A stretch of 64,000 bases of DNA from Phytoamicus setariae (GCF_016722925.1 NZ_JAEQNC010000017.1:62001-126000); one strand, 5' to 3'; positions 47,726-57,608 are shown, counted from the first letter of the stretch. Notes: generated by a model not told the origin, from the sequence alone. A program made the numbers and translations.

Positions 47726-47733
47726 AGGACATC

Positions 47734-48879
47734 ATGTCTAAGCAGAGCCTTGCGAGATTCGGGTTGATTGCTGCCGCAACCATATCGGTTGCCGCAGCAA
47801 ATTCGTATCATGCGTTCTCCCAGACACCCTCGGCGAGCAACATCGCCGCACGGATGCTGGGCGCCGATGAAGAGAGCCAGTCGCTGACCAAAGGCGAGCG
47901 CTTGCTTCCTGCCGGCAACAAGGACGATCTGCCGGTACTCGCCTCGCCTGTATCCCAAGACAAGGACAAGGGGCCGTCCGCCGGCCTGAAACTACTCGAG
48001 AGAATGGGAACCGGGCTTCCCGACCTGCCGCCCGAAAAGGCCTTTAGCGGCACAATCGACAACGCTTATGGGGCTTATCAACGCGGTCTCTATCTTACCG
48101 CGATGAACCTCGCGCTCCCCAAAGCCCAGCTCGGTGAAGCGGCGGCCCAGACATTGGTCGCCGAATTGCTGAACAACGGGCTGGGGGTTCGGCGAAATCC
48201 TTCCGATGCAGCGTTCTGGTACGAACAGGCCGCCACATCGGGTGATGCCAATGCCCAGTTCAAGTATGCAATGATGCTTATGGAAGGCAAGCTGGTCACC
48301 CAGGACCGCAAGAAAGCCGACAAGATGATGCAGAAGGCGGCCGAGGGCGGTAACCGCGAAGCGCAGTTCAACATTGCCCAGATCAAGGTCGCCGCAGCCC
48401 CTGGCGAGAAAGGCCTGAATGCAGCGCTGCCCTGGTATGAGAAGGCCGCCGAACAGGGTGTGCCGGATGCGCAGTACGCACTCGCCCAACTCTATATAAG
48501 CCTGCCAGTCTCCCCGGAGAAAAAGGCGCAGGCTCGCGACTGGCTGCTGAAGGCCGCCAATGCCCGTTTCGATACCGCTCTTTATGACATGGGCCTCTGG
48601 TACATAAACGGTATCGGCGGCGAAAAGGACTACGATCAGGGTTTTGCCTGGCTGAAGCGTGCAGCCAATCGCGGCCATGTCCTCGCACAGAACAAGCTCG
48701 CCCATCTTTACATCAATGCCATTGGCACCCGGCCTGACCCCATTGAAGCTGCCAAATGGTACGTGCTGTCACGCCGCGCGGGATTTGCCGATCTGGAGCT
48801 CGAGGACTTCTTCCTCGGTATCGAGGATGCGACCCAGAAGGAAGCAATCCACCGCGCGAACATTTTCCGCGCGCATTGA
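47734..48879 (+). CDS. Exported Sel1-repeat protein
   Basis: A 381-residue protein. A signal peptide spans about residues 1-30 (FGLIAAATISVAAANSYHA). It is followed by a low-complexity region and at least five Sel1/TPR-like repeats (DAAFWYEQAATSGDANAQF, ALPWYEKAAEQGVPDAQYAL, GFAWLKRAANRGHVLAQNKL). Such proteins act as periplasmic scaffolds, in rhizobia in envelope and polysaccharide control; no partner is evident here. The ATG at 47734 has GAAGGACATC upstream. Confidence 0.87.
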   Translation: MSKQSLARFGLIAAATISVAAANSYHAFSQTPSASNIAARMLGADEESQSLTKGERLLPAGNKDDLPVLASPVSQDKDKGPSAGLKLLERMGTGLPDLPPEKAFSGTIDNAYGAYQRGLYLTAMNLALPKAQLGEAAAQTLVAELLNNGLGVRRNPSDAAFWYEQAATSGDANAQFKYAMMLMEGKLVTQDRKKADKMMQKAAEGGNREAQFNIAQIKVAAAPGEKGLNAALPWYEKAAEQGVPDAQYALAQLYISLPVSPEKKAQARDWLLKAANARFDTALYDMGLWYINGIGGEKDYDQGFAWLKRAANRGHVLAQNKLAHLYINAIGTRPDPIEAAKWYVLSRRAGFADLELEDFFLGIEDATQKEAIHRANIFRAH

Positions 48880-48881
48880 TT

Positions 48882-49427
48882 TCAGAATTTCTTGCTGAGA
48901 AACGCCGAGCCTTTCAGACCGAAGCGCAGCGGCTCGTCGACTGCCTTGGTAATGCCGATCCGTGGCCCGACATGCAGCGGGGCCGCGCCCTGCGGCAAGG
49001 CCAGCGCAAACGGCGGCGCATCCAGCGGCAAACCGTTATCATCACCGCTGATGCCCAACGCCTGGCACAAACGGCCGGGACCGCTGCAAAGCATCCTGAG
49101 CGCCGTCATTCCGCGTCTTTCTTCCATCGCCCCTAAGCCATCGCGGGGCTCAACCGCGCGGATCAACACCGCGCTGGCCGGTTCGCAAACGAAGTTCAGG
49201 CACCAGTGGATACCGTAGGACCGGTACACATAGGCATATCCCGGCGGCCCGAACATCACCGAGTTGCGCGGCGTCCGGCCATTGAAACTGTGCGAGGCAG
49301 GGTCGGCGCGATGATAGGCTTCGGTCTCGACGATGATGCCGCCGACACCGCGATAGGTCATATGGGCGCCAATCAGATCGCCGGCGACGTCGGCGGGCGA
49401 TCGGGCAAAAAACTTGGAAAAGTCCAT
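48882..49427 (-). CDS. DNA-3-methyladenine glycosylase (AAG/MPG family)
   Basis: A 181-residue AAG-type glycosylase removing alkylated purines. Conserved pieces are [18 protein letters not shown] with the catalytic Glu, [39 protein letters not shown] and [14 protein letters not shown]. Two starts are possible: GTG 49460 and ATG 49427; the ATG is chosen because the N-terminus [15 protein letters not shown] then matches family length. It converges with the Sel1 gene with 2 bases between. Confidence 0.92.
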   Translation of the reverse strand: MDFSKFFARSPADVAGDLIGAHMTYRGVGGIIVETEAYHRADPASHSFNGRTPRNSVMFGPPGYAYVYRSYGIHWCLNFVCEPASAVLIRAVEPRDGLGAMEERRGMTALRMLCSGPGRLCQALGISGDDNGLPLDAPPFALALPQGAAPLHVGPRIGITKAVDEPLRFGLKGSAFLSKKF

Positions 49428-49572
49428 TTCGCGCGGGCTCTCGACAAGGATGCGTGCCACCGAGTTAAATCACAACGGCACACGCAAATGCAAAGCTTCT
49501 TGCCGCCTCCGCACAACCCGAAAATCCACGGATGATGCGCCCGCGGGGAATTCTTCCGGCAGGAAGCGTCGA

Positions 49573-50589
49573 TCAGCGTTCGATGACGATTTTCAGCGCG
49601 TTGCGGTGGCCGTCCCAATAGGGCAGCGCCTGTTCGGCATCGTCGAAAGGAAAGACCTTGGAGATCAGCTGGTCGGCATCGTCGCCGATCCTTTCGAGAT
49701 GGGTGACGACCGCAAGGAAATCGCTGGTCATCGCGTTGCGCGATCCCATGATGTCGAGTTCCTTGAGGTTGAAGAACTGCGTCTGGTAGGACACCGGCGC
49801 CTTGGAATAGCCGATATAGACGACCCGTCCACCAAAGCAGGCAAGATCGACGGCCTGGGTGAATGTCGCTGGCAGGCCCACGGCCTCCATCGCCACATCG
49901 ACGCCGTCGCCATCGGTCCAGGCGTTGACACGGGCCACCACATCCTCATTCATGGGATCGATGGTTTCAACGGCACCGAAGCGCGCGGCAAGCGCCCGCT
50001 TCTCCGCACTCGGATCGATGGCAATGACTTCGGCGCCCCTGGCAACCGCACCAATGATCGCACCCATGCCGATCATGCCGCAGCCGATCACAGCGACCCT
50101 GTCAGCCTTCTCCACACGGCCGCGCTCGACGGCGTGAAAGCCGACCGACAACGGTTCGACCAGCGCCAGCCGACGCGGCGCAAGCGTATCATTGACGATG
50201 AGCTTGCCAGCCGGCAGCACGATTTCCTCGGCAAGACCGCCGTCCTGCTGGACACCGAGCGTCTTGTTGTAGCGGCAGGCATTGACCTTGCCCTTGCGGC
50301 AGGAGGAGCATTCGCCGCAATTGGTGTAGGGCATGACGATGACCCGCGCACCGGGAGCGTAAATCGCATCGACGCCGGCGCCGACCTCGATGATTTCGCC
50401 ACCGATCTCGTGACCCGGAATGCGCGGCAGCGCCACCAGTGGGTTGAGCCCCTTGAAGGTATTGAGATCACTGCCACATAGTCCGATATGGCGAACGTTG
50501 ACCCGCACCTTGCCCGGTTCGAGCGGCTGGCGCTCCACCTGGTGGAACCGTGTGACGTTCTCGCCCTCAATCATCAATGCCCTGATCAT
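49573..50589 (-). CDS. Zinc alcohol dehydrogenase, L-galactonate 5-dehydrogenase-like
   Basis: A 338-residue medium-chain dehydrogenase. The catalytic zinc cysteine is in IGLCGSDL, with GHEIGGEI. The structural-zinc cysteines run through CGECSSCRKGKVNAC, and the NAD loop is VAVIGCGMIGMGAI. MGSRNA in the C-terminal part also occurs in E. coli LgoD (YjjN), as far as I recall that sequence. It is the last gene of the sugar operon and would oxidise L-galactonate or a similar aldonate to the 5-keto acid. Sorbitol or idonate dehydrogenase remain alternatives. Confidence 0.8.
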   Translation of the reverse strand: MIRALMIEGENVTRFHQVERQPLEPGKVRVNVRHIGLCGSDLNTFKGLNPLVALPRIPGHEIGGEIIEVGAGVDAIYAPGARVIVMPYTNCGECSSCRKGKVNACRYNKTLGVQQDGGLAEEIVLPAGKLIVNDTLAPRRLALVEPLSVGFHAVERGRVEKADRVAVIGCGMIGMGAIIGAVARGAEVIAIDPSAEKRALAARFGAVETIDPMNEDVVARVNAWTDGDGVDVAMEAVGLPATFTQAVDLACFGGRVVYIGYSKAPVSYQTQFFNLKELDIMGSRNAMTSDFLAVVTHLERIGDDADQLISKVFPFDDAEQALPYWDGHRNALKIVIER

Positions 50590-50668
50590 CTCATCTCCTT
50601 CGTGGCAAAGCCGGGCTTCGCCGTTTCATGCAGCCGCATGGGAGGTGCGGCTGCGATCGTTATACGCC

Positions 50669-51595
50669 TCAGACCGGCATAACCGCCGGATCGACCAACG
50701 CGCCGTGATGCTGGATGACGGCCGCAGCCACTCGCGCTGCCCGCCCGGCAGCCTCGACCGCATCGCCCGACAGCGCGTACCGGGCAAGAAACGCCCCATT
50801 GAAACTGTCGCCCGCCCCGGTCGTATCGACCACCGTTTCGACCTTTTCGACGGCGATGGGGGTGATGCCGGCAGCGGTGGCGATCAGCGCGCCGTGCTCG
50901 CCATTCTTGAGGATGACGTCTCGCGCGCCCCAATCGCGATAGCGCGCAATCGTGGCCTCTGGACTTGCGTCACCGAAGTAGGTCGTTTCGTCGTCATAGC
51001 TCGGCATGACCATGCTGGCTGCGCGTGCGCCCTTCTCAAGAACCCGCAGCATCTCCTGCTGGTCGCGCCAAAGACGTGGGCGAATATTAGGATCGAAGGC
51101 GACGGTCTTGCCGGCATCCCTTGCCCACCCCAGTTCCTCGACCAGCGTATCGGCGCCATCGCCTTCCAGGATCGCCAGCGTGATGCCCGAAAACAGGATG
51201 ACATCGGCTCCGTCGATGGCTGCACGAAGCCTTGCGCGATCCTGCGCGAGCAACCTCGCGGCGGAATTCGAACGCCAGTAGGAAAAGCTCCGCTCGCCAT
51301 TGTTGAGATGGATCATGTACAGGCCGACCTGTCGCTCGGCGATCCGGCAGATAGACGAAACGCCGATGCGGTTATCGGCCATGAAGGCCACCATGTCATC
51401 GGACATGCGGTCCGTGCCCAGGCAGGTATAGTAATCGACGGCCCAGCTGTCAGGCATTTCGAGGCGCGCATAATAGGCGGTGTTGAAAGTGTCACCGGCG
51501 AAACCGAGCTGCAACGCCCCGCCCTCCGACTGTTTCAGCTCGACCATGCATTCGCCGATTGCCAGTAGCCGGCCGGCCTTTCCATTCTCCACCAC
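50669..51595 (-). CDS. PfkB-family sugar kinase, 2-keto-3-deoxygluconate kinase-like
   Basis: A 308-residue PfkB kinase. The N-terminus LLAIGECMVELKQ and GFAGDTFNTAYYARLE resemble KdgK, and the C-terminal signature DTTGAGDSFNGAFLARY carries the catalytic Asp. It probably makes KDPG from 2-keto-3-deoxygluconate (or a C4 epimer). The start is GTG 51595, preceded by GGAGGAACGC; an in-frame ATG further upstream lies inside the previous gene. It is 16 bases after the reductase gene. Confidence 0.83.
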   Translation of the reverse strand: MVENGKAGRLLAIGECMVELKQSEGGALQLGFAGDTFNTAYYARLEMPDSWAVDYYTCLGTDRMSDDMVAFMADNRIGVSSICRIAERQVGLYMIHLNNGERSFSYWRSNSAARLLAQDRARLRAAIDGADVILFSGITLAILEGDGADTLVEELGWARDAGKTVAFDPNIRPRLWRDQQEMLRVLEKGARAASMVMPSYDDETTYFGDASPEATIARYRDWGARDVILKNGEHGALIATAAGITPIAVEKVETVVDTTGAGDSFNGAFLARYALSGDAVEAAGRAARVAAAVIQHHGALVDPAVMPV

Positions 51596-51611
51596 GCGCG
51601 TTCCTCCTCGC

Positions 51612-52733
51612 TCAGTGCCCCATTGCCGCGACGAGTCGCGGCTGGGCGAGAGAAAGGCCGAGTTCGTGGGCGCGGTCAATCATCGGCTGGATACGGCGGC
51701 GCTTTTTTTCCTGGTGGTTTCCGGCAATGTCGGATAGGCGATGGGCAAGAAAGGGATTGAGGAACCGGTCGCGAACCTCCACGATATAGGCCTCAGCCTC
51801 CCTTGCGAGCCCGTCGGCGACGAATACCGGCAGCACCTCGTCACGCCAGACGGATTCAAGGCCTTCCCGGATGGCGGGATCCGCCATGATCTCGCGCACC
51901 AATTCGTCCTTGTCGCGATCGCCGGAAAGCCAGCATTCCGCAAGGTAGGTATGGCCAAGATTGAGGATATGAAGTTTGAGATGCTCATATCGGTCGAGAT
52001 CATCTGTAACGATAACCGATGGATGGATACAGGGCAGCACCAGCCCCACCTGCGCCTCGATGGCCCAGAGTGCATAGGGCTCGGCAATCGCGCCCACAGG
52101 CTGGATCGCCTCGGAGACAATCCGGTCGACAAGGCTGTTTGCAAACCGGCAGTTGCTGTCGAGATAATCGAGGAACCCCTGTTCCACGCCCCAGCCCGCA
52201 GCAATCTCGCCGATCAAGGCTTTCAGCTTGTCACCGTTGCGCTGCAGCAGTTCGCACGGATAGACCGAAACCGGCGCGTCCGGACGCGCCTGCCAACGTT
52301 CGTGGAGAAGCATGAGGAGCTTGGCGGGAAAGCTCTTCGGCACGCGGTCGTAGTTATGTAGCAACTCGGCATCGTCGTCGGCATGTAGGTCAAAGCCCCG
52401 TTCGCCGGTATTCGAGAGGATGATGTCGGCCGCGACCGCCGCCTTGCGCACTTCGGCCCAATCGCGCCCGGCAAACAATGCGCCCGCGACCGCCCTGCCC
52501 TGGCGTTCCTCGTCTACCGGACTGCCATCCAAGAGGCCACGAATCCTCACCGGATAGGAATCTCCGGAGGCAAGCGCTGCAACACGGCGCGCACTCTCGG
52601 GACTATCCGTCGTCTGGACGATGGTGATCTTGCCTATCGCCTCACCACGCGCAAGTGCCTCGGAAACGAAGAGGTCAACATGTGCAAGCAGAAACCGGCT
52701 GGTTCCGAACTGCAGGATCGGGGTCGTTGTCAT
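51612..52733 (-). CDS. Mannitol-dehydrogenase-family tagaturonate/fructuronate reductase-like
   Basis: A 373-residue polyol dehydrogenase. The N-terminal FGTSRFLLAHVDLFVSEA and IVQTTDSPES and the catalytic-lysine stretch KLHILNLGHTYLAECWL are family hallmarks; SNTGERGFDL is also seen. E. coli UxaB and UxuB are about 480 residues, so this form is about 100 shorter. The context with a hexonate dehydrogenase and KDG kinase suggests reduction of D-tagaturonate to altronate (or fructuronate to mannonate). Confidence 0.8.
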   Translation of the reverse strand: MTTTPILQFGTSRFLLAHVDLFVSEALARGEAIGKITIVQTTDSPESARRVAALASGDSYPVRIRGLLDGSPVDEERQGRAVAGALFAGRDWAEVRKAAVAADIILSNTGERGFDLHADDDAELLHNYDRVPKSFPAKLLMLLHERWQARPDAPVSVYPCELLQRNGDKLKALIGEIAAGWGVEQGFLDYLDSNCRFANSLVDRIVSEAIQPVGAIAEPYALWAIEAQVGLVLPCIHPSVIVTDDLDRYEHLKLHILNLGHTYLAECWLSGDRDKDELVREIMADPAIREGLESVWRDEVLPVFVADGLAREAEAYIVEVRDRFLNPFLAHRLSDIAGNHQEKKRRRIQPMIDRAHELGLSLAQPRLVAAMGH

Positions 52734-52783
52734 GAGCTACCTTGAACAGAGGCTGCATAGGAAATGTGACTTGGCGGAATCCC

Positions 52784-53794
52784 TCAGAGCCCGCCCGGAA
52801 ATGGAGCACCTTCGGCCAAAAGGCCGCGCGATCTCAACTCTTCCCAGAACGTGGCCGGAATTTCCTGCTCAAACCATCCGATATTGGACGCAAGCTGTCC
52901 AGCATTGCGCACGCCCGTGACCACGGAGACGACAGCCGGATGGGCAAGCGGAAACTGCAGCGCCGCCGCCTGCAACAACACACCCGCCTCGTCGCAAACC
53001 GCCTGCAGCTGGTCGACACGATCGAGCAGCTCGGGCGATGCGTCCTCGTAGTTGAATTTCTTGTTGCCGGCCAGAATTCCGGAATTGAAGACGCCTGCAG
53101 CAACGATGCCGACACCGCGCGCCGCGCAGTCGTCAAGGAATGCCAGGCTTTCCTGTTCCAACAGCGTATAGCGGCCGGCGAGCATCGCCACGTCGATATC
53201 GAAGGCTGCCACGGCATCGCGGATGATCTGCCATTCATTGACGCCAAGGCCGACCGCCGAGACGGACTTTTCGCTCCGCAACCGGTCAAGCGCCTTGAAA
53301 CCGCCGCCCTCGGTCAGTTGCGACCAATAGTGCAGGTGCTGCTCGCCATGGGTGACGCTGCCGATGTCGTGAAGATAGAGGATATCGATGGTTGCGAGAC
53401 CGAGTCGCTGCTGGCTGTGCTCGAAGGAGCGCAGGATGCCATCGTGGGAATAGTCGAAGACCGGACGGAATTTCAGCGGGTTGACCCAACCGTTTTCCTC
53501 GGCGCTGATGTTCGTATCGGGTGTCATAACCCGGCCCGCCTTGGTGCTGACCACATAGGCATCGCGCGGCTTTTCGCCGAGCATCGTGCCGAGCCGTCGC
53601 TCGGAACGAGAATAGCCGTAGTAGGGTGCAGTATCGAAATAGCGGATGCCGGCATCCCATGCGGCATCGAACGTGGCCGCTGCATCCTGATAGCTGGTGG
53701 AGCGATAGAGCCCGCCCATCTGCGCGCAGCCGAGCCCGAGCAGGTTCAACGTTACCGGTCGACGGGAAAGCGTACGTGTCTGGGTGATCTTCAT
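52784..53794 (-). CDS. Aldo/keto reductase, aldose 1-dehydrogenase-like
   Basis: A 336-residue aldo/keto reductase. Tetrad residues sit in YFDTAPYYGY (Asp, Tyr), VVSTKAGRVM (Lys) and ILYLHDIGS (His). The long insert after the Lys and the D-threo-aldose / L-fucose / L-galactose dehydrogenase resemblance suggest oxidation of a free aldose to its lactone. It stands directly after the importer genes, so it would be the first catabolic step. Confidence 0.82.
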   Translation of the reverse strand: MKITQTRTLSRRPVTLNLLGLGCAQMGGLYRSTSYQDAAATFDAAWDAGIRYFDTAPYYGYSRSERRLGTMLGEKPRDAYVVSTKAGRVMTPDTNISAEENGWVNPLKFRPVFDYSHDGILRSFEHSQQRLGLATIDILYLHDIGSVTHGEQHLHYWSQLTEGGGFKALDRLRSEKSVSAVGLGVNEWQIIRDAVAAFDIDVAMLAGRYTLLEQESLAFLDDCAARGVGIVAAGVFNSGILAGNKKFNYEDASPELLDRVDQLQAVCDEAGVLLQAAALQFPLAHPAVVSVVTGVRNAGQLASNIGWFEQEIPATFWEELRSRGLLAEGAPFPGGL

Positions 53795-53853
53795 GTCTAT
53801 GCCCCTGCTAACGAAAGGAGACGCGCGGCTGATGCCGCGCGTCCATCATGATC

Positions 53854-54798
53854 TTAGTAGAGAACGTTCTTTGCAACCGGCTGGTCGATGTTGTCCTTGG
53901 TGACGACGACGACACCGGTGTCGTTGAACTTCTCGACCTTTTCCTTCTTCAGGATCTTGACGACGGTCTGTACGCCGAGTTCACCCATCTGGTAGGAACC
54001 CTGCACGGCGATGGCGCCGAGCGTGCCGTCCTTGACGAAGTGCTGCAGGTCTTCGTTGCCGTCAAAGCCGATGCCGACAACCTTGCCAGCCTTGCCAGCC
54101 GATACGATGGCGCGTGCCATGCCGATGGCAGTCGGCTCATTGGCGCCGAACATGCCCTTGAGGTCGGCATTGGCTGCCAGTACGTCGGTAGTCTGGTTCA
54201 GCGCGGTCGCCATCTGCGACTGCGAGTAGAACGGGCCGACGATTTCAAGCTCGGAGTTTGCCTTGATGTAATCGGTGAAGCCGCCGACGCGACCGATTTC
54301 AGAACCGGCACCTGCGACATAGGACATGATGGCGATCTTGCCGGTCTTGCCGATGCGCGCGATCAGCTCCTGGGCAGCCAGTTCGCCAGCCTTCTTGTTG
54401 TCAGTGGCGAGAAACGACTGGTAATACTGCTCCGAACCTTCGGTGAGCTGGGAGTCGATCAGCACGACGGGAATGCGGGCTTCCCAGGCCTTCTTCACAA
54501 CCGGCACCAGAGCATCAGGGTCGGACGGCGCGAGCACTATACCGGCAACCTTGCGGTTGATGGCGTTCTCGACCATGTTGACCTGATCAGCGATGGCGGA
54601 TTCCGAAGCAGGGCCCTGGAAGGTGATGGCGTAATCGGAACCGGCCTGACCAATAGCCGCATCGGCACCCTTCTGGACGTTCTGCCAGAAGGTCGAGTTG
54701 ACCGTCTTGACGATCACGGCGATTTCTTCGGCTGCCTGAGCAGGCACAGTCCACAGACCGATCGTCGATGCCAGGGCGGCAATAAGCAGTTTTTTCAT
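53854..54798 (-). CDS. Sugar ABC transporter substrate-binding protein
   Basis: A 314-residue RbsB-like periplasmic protein. The signal peptide KKLLIAALASTIGLWTVPAQA is about 23 residues. The mature part starts EEIAVIVKTVNSTFWQNVQ and includes GIVLAPSDPDALVPVV and VGIGFDGNEDLQHFVKDG. It binds the imported monosaccharide. GGAGGAAGATC precedes the ATG. It is third in the operon, 91 bases after the permease. Confidence 0.9.
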   Translation of the reverse strand: MKKLLIAALASTIGLWTVPAQAAEEIAVIVKTVNSTFWQNVQKGADAAIGQAGSDYAITFQGPASESAIADQVNMVENAINRKVAGIVLAPSDPDALVPVVKKAWEARIPVVLIDSQLTEGSEQYYQSFLATDNKKAGELAAQELIARIGKTGKIAIMSYVAGAGSEIGRVGGFTDYIKANSELEIVGPFYSQSQMATALNQTTDVLAANADLKGMFGANEPTAIGMARAIVSAGKAGKVVGIGFDGNEDLQHFVKDGTLGAIAVQGSYQMGELGVQTVVKILKKEKVEKFNDTGVVVVTKDNIDQPVAKNVLY

Positions 54799-54889
54799 GA
54801 TCTTCCTCCGTTGTAAATTGGCCTGACCAGCCAGTTCAAGGAAACACCCAAGAGTTTCCCTATTCAGCGGCATTGCTGCCGCATTTGCT

Positions 54890-55906
54890 TCATCGACGGT
54901 TGCGCAACTGGTCGATCCAGACCGTGCCCAGGATGACGACACCGATGATGATCTGTTGCGTGAAGGCAGAGACGCCATTCATGTTGAGGCCATTTCTCAG
55001 GATGCCTATCACGAACGATCCGATCAGCGTGCCCGAGATCGTGCCGACGCCACCGATCAGCGAGGTGCCGCCGATGACGGCGCTGGCGATGGCGTCGAGC
55101 TCGTAGCTGACGCCTTCGTTCGGCTGGGCAGTGACGAGCCGCGACATCAGCACGCAGCCGGTAAGGCCCGCCAGCGTGCCCGAGAGGATGTAGGTGAAAT
55201 TGACGACCTTGCTGACATTGACGCCGGACAGGCGTGCGGCATCCGCGTTCGAGCCGACAGCATAGATGTGGCGACCGAGTACGCTGCGATAGAGCATGTA
55301 GCCGACGGCCAGTGCGATCACGATCATCAGGATGACCGGATAGGGAATGCCGGGAAACGTAACCGTCGGAAAGCCATCGTCGCCGATAGTGACCATGCGG
55401 AACAGCGCGCCGTTGCCCAGTTCGCCGAAGGACTCGCCGAGGCCGGAGACTGCGCGCGCGCCGGTGATTTCAAGCGCCACACCACGTGCAATCAGCATCA
55501 TGCCGAGCGTGGCGATGAATGGCGGCAGCTTGAACTTGGTTACCGCAATGCCGTTGATCAGGCCACAGACTGTTCCCGTCAGAATGCCGAGCACCATCCC
55601 AAGCGGAACCGGCATGCCGAGTTCCTTGACGCAAAGTGCCGCGACCACGCCGCCGAGCGCCAGAACGGAGCCGACCGAGAGGTCGATGCCGCCGGTGATG
55701 ATGACGCAGGTCGCGCCAATGCCGAGAAGCGCGATCGAGGTCACCTGCAGCGCGATCGTCATGCCGTTGTTGAGCGTAAAGAAGGCTGGGCTGGTCAGCG
55801 CGAACACCACGATCAGCACGACGAGACTGCCGAGCGCGGCAAATTTCTGAATGATGTCCTTCTGCTTGTCGCTCAGGCCCGTCTGCTTCTGTTCAGCACT
55901 TTTCAT
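54890..55906 (-). CDS. Sugar ABC transporter permease (RbsC family)
   Basis: A 338-residue permease with about 8-10 helices. The family stretches ATCVIITGGIDLSVGSVLAL and IGGTSLIGGVGTISGTLIG are clear. A hydrophilic N-terminal segment of about 22 residues precedes the first helix. AAGGACACCATC precedes the ATG, and it follows the ATPase gene by 11 bases. Only one permease gene is present, so it should work as a homodimer. Confidence 0.9.
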   Translation of the reverse strand: MKSAEQKQTGLSDKQKDIIQKFAALGSLVVLIVVFALTSPAFFTLNNGMTIALQVTSIALLGIGATCVIITGGIDLSVGSVLALGGVVAALCVKELGMPVPLGMVLGILTGTVCGLINGIAVTKFKLPPFIATLGMMLIARGVALEITGARAVSGLGESFGELGNGALFRMVTIGDDGFPTVTFPGIPYPVILMIVIALAVGYMLYRSVLGRHIYAVGSNADAARLSGVNVSKVVNFTYILSGTLAGLTGCVLMSRLVTAQPNEGVSYELDAIASAVIGGTSLIGGVGTISGTLIGSFVIGILRNGLNMNGVSAFTQQIIIGVVILGTVWIDQLRNRR

Positions 55907-55917
55907 GATGGTGTCCT

Positions 55918-57483
55918 TCACTGTCCGGCACGCTTCTGGCCGGATGCGTAGCGCATGATTTCTTCCTGGTTGGTCTCGCGGGTGTTGAGGATCCCGGTGA
56001 TCCGGCCCTCGTGAAACACCGCAACCCGGTCCGTCATGCCGAGAATCTCGGGGAGTTCGGAACTGATGAGCACGACGCCGATGCCCTGCGCCGCCAGTTC
56101 GTCCATGATCTTGTAGATGGCGAATTTGGCGCCGACATCGATACCGCGCGTCGGCTCGTCGAAAAACAACACGCGCGACTGCCGGAACAGCCACTTGCCG
56201 ATGATGATCTTCTGCTGATTGCCGCCCGACAACAGCCGCACCGGCTGGTCGACGGAAGGCGTCTTGATGCTGAGAAGATCGACGTAGCGCCTGGCGACTT
56301 CGTCGTGCTTGGCGCGGTCGATGATACCGAAGCGGCTGGAGACCTCGCTCATGTTGGCGAGCACCATGTTTGCCGCCACCGACATCTTGATCGCCAGCCC
56401 TTGCGTCTTGCGATCCTCGGAGAGATAGGCAATGCCCTCGGCAATGGCGTCGCGCGGAGAAGCAATGGACAACGTACGGCCCTGATACTCGATGCTGCCC
56501 GCATGGGCTGGCTCCGCACCGAAGATGGCGCGCGCCACTTCCGTGCGACCCGCACCCATCAATCCGGCAAAGCCGAGGATCTCGCCGCGCCGGAGCGTGA
56601 AATCGATTGCTTCGAACGCGCCAGGCCGGCTCAAGCTGGAAACTTTCAGCAGCACATCCTCGGATGGAATCGAGGTGCGTTCGGGAAACTTTTCCTCAAG
56701 CGAGCGGCCGACCATCAAGGAAACGATCTCATCCACGGTCGTGGCGGCAAAATCACGTGTGGCGACATACTTGCCGTCGCGCAGGATCGTGACGCGGTCG
56801 ACGATTTCAGCCATCTCTTCGAGACGATGGGAGATATAGACGATGCCGACGCCGGATGCCTTCAGGTCCTTGATAACCTTGAACAGCAAGGCCGTTTCCT
56901 GCTCGGTCAGCGACGAGGTCGGCTCGTCCATGATCAGCACTTCGGCATTGAGCGACAAGGCCTTGGCAATTTCCACCATCTGACATTGCGCGACGGAGAG
57001 ACCGCGCACGAGCGCATTCGGATCGAGCTCGAGCCCGAGCCTTTCGAGGCATTTACGGGAATCTGCGAGGAGTTTCTTGCGATCAACGAGAAACCCGCGC
57101 CGCGGCTCGCGCGCCAGATAGATGTTCTCGGCGACCGACAGATGCGGGATCAGATTAAGTTCCTGATGGATGATGGCGATGCCGGCGGCTTCGGACTGCA
57201 GCGGCGAGGCGAACTGCACCTTTTCGCCCTTGTAGATGATGGTGCCCGACGTCGGCTGATAGACGCCGCTGACGATCTTCATCAGCGTGGACTTACCGGC
57301 GCCGTTCTCGCCGCAGACGGCATGCACCTCGCCGCGGCGCAGATCGAAATGAACGCCGGCCAGCGCCATGACGCCGGGAAATTCCTTCGTGACGTCATCG
57401 AGGGTCAGGAGTGCTTCAGTGTTCGCATCCGTTGATGGATCGTTGTTCACCGATGCGTTTGATTGCGATGCGCTCGCTCCCAT
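55918..57483 (-). CDS. Sugar ABC transporter ATP-binding protein (RbsA family)
   Basis: A 521-residue double ABC ATPase. First domain: Walker A GENGAGKSTLMKIVSG, signature GLSVAQCQMVEIAKAL, Walker B VLIMDEPTSSLT. Second domain: altered loop GLMGAGRTEVARAIFG, signature LLSGGNQQKIIIGKWLF and VLFFDEPTRGIDVG. It begins the operon, with GGAGGGCGGA before the ATG. The divergent GntR gene and its presumed operators lie in the 281 bases upstream. Confidence 0.92.
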   Translation of the reverse strand: MGASASQSNASVNNDPSTDANTEALLTLDDVTKEFPGVMALAGVHFDLRRGEVHAVCGENGAGKSTLMKIVSGVYQPTSGTIIYKGEKVQFASPLQSEAAGIAIIHQELNLIPHLSVAENIYLAREPRRGFLVDRKKLLADSRKCLERLGLELDPNALVRGLSVAQCQMVEIAKALSLNAEVLIMDEPTSSLTEQETALLFKVIKDLKASGVGIVYISHRLEEMAEIVDRVTILRDGKYVATRDFAATTVDEIVSLMVGRSLEEKFPERTSIPSEDVLLKVSSLSRPGAFEAIDFTLRRGEILGFAGLMGAGRTEVARAIFGAEPAHAGSIEYQGRTLSIASPRDAIAEGIAYLSEDRKTQGLAIKMSVAANMVLANMSEVSSRFGIIDRAKHDEVARRYVDLLSIKTPSVDQPVRLLSGGNQQKIIIGKWLFRQSRVLFFDEPTRGIDVGAKFAIYKIMDELAAQGIGVVLISSELPEILGMTDRVAVFHEGRITGILNTRETNQEEIMRYASGQKRAGQ

Positions 57484-57507
57484 TCCGCCCTCCTGTTCCG
57501 GCCACGC

Positions 57508-57524
57508 TGGTGGCCTTACCAATT
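57508..57524 (-). promoter_or_regulatory. UxuR-like operator copy 1
   Basis: On the minus strand the bases read AATTGGTAAGGCCACCA, sharing AATTGGT-N-AGGCC with copies 2-4. It lies 25 bases before the ABC operon start codon, well placed to block transcription. Ligand inferred: the GntR protein at 57765. Confidence 0.55.
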
Positions 57525-57591
57525 AACAAAAGCCGTCCCGATCTCCGCCCCAGATACGACTTGCGGTAGGGACGACTATCGATGAAACCAT

Positions 57592-57608
57592 AATTGGTCA
57601 AGCCAATT
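57592..57608. promoter_or_regulatory. UxuR-like operator copy 2, symmetric
   Basis: AATTGG-TCAAG-CCAATT is a perfect palindrome with 6-base arms and a 5-base centre. The arms equal those of the ExuR/UxuR operator of enterobacteria (AATTGG...CCAATT, from memory). It is probably the strongest site. Confidence 0.62.
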
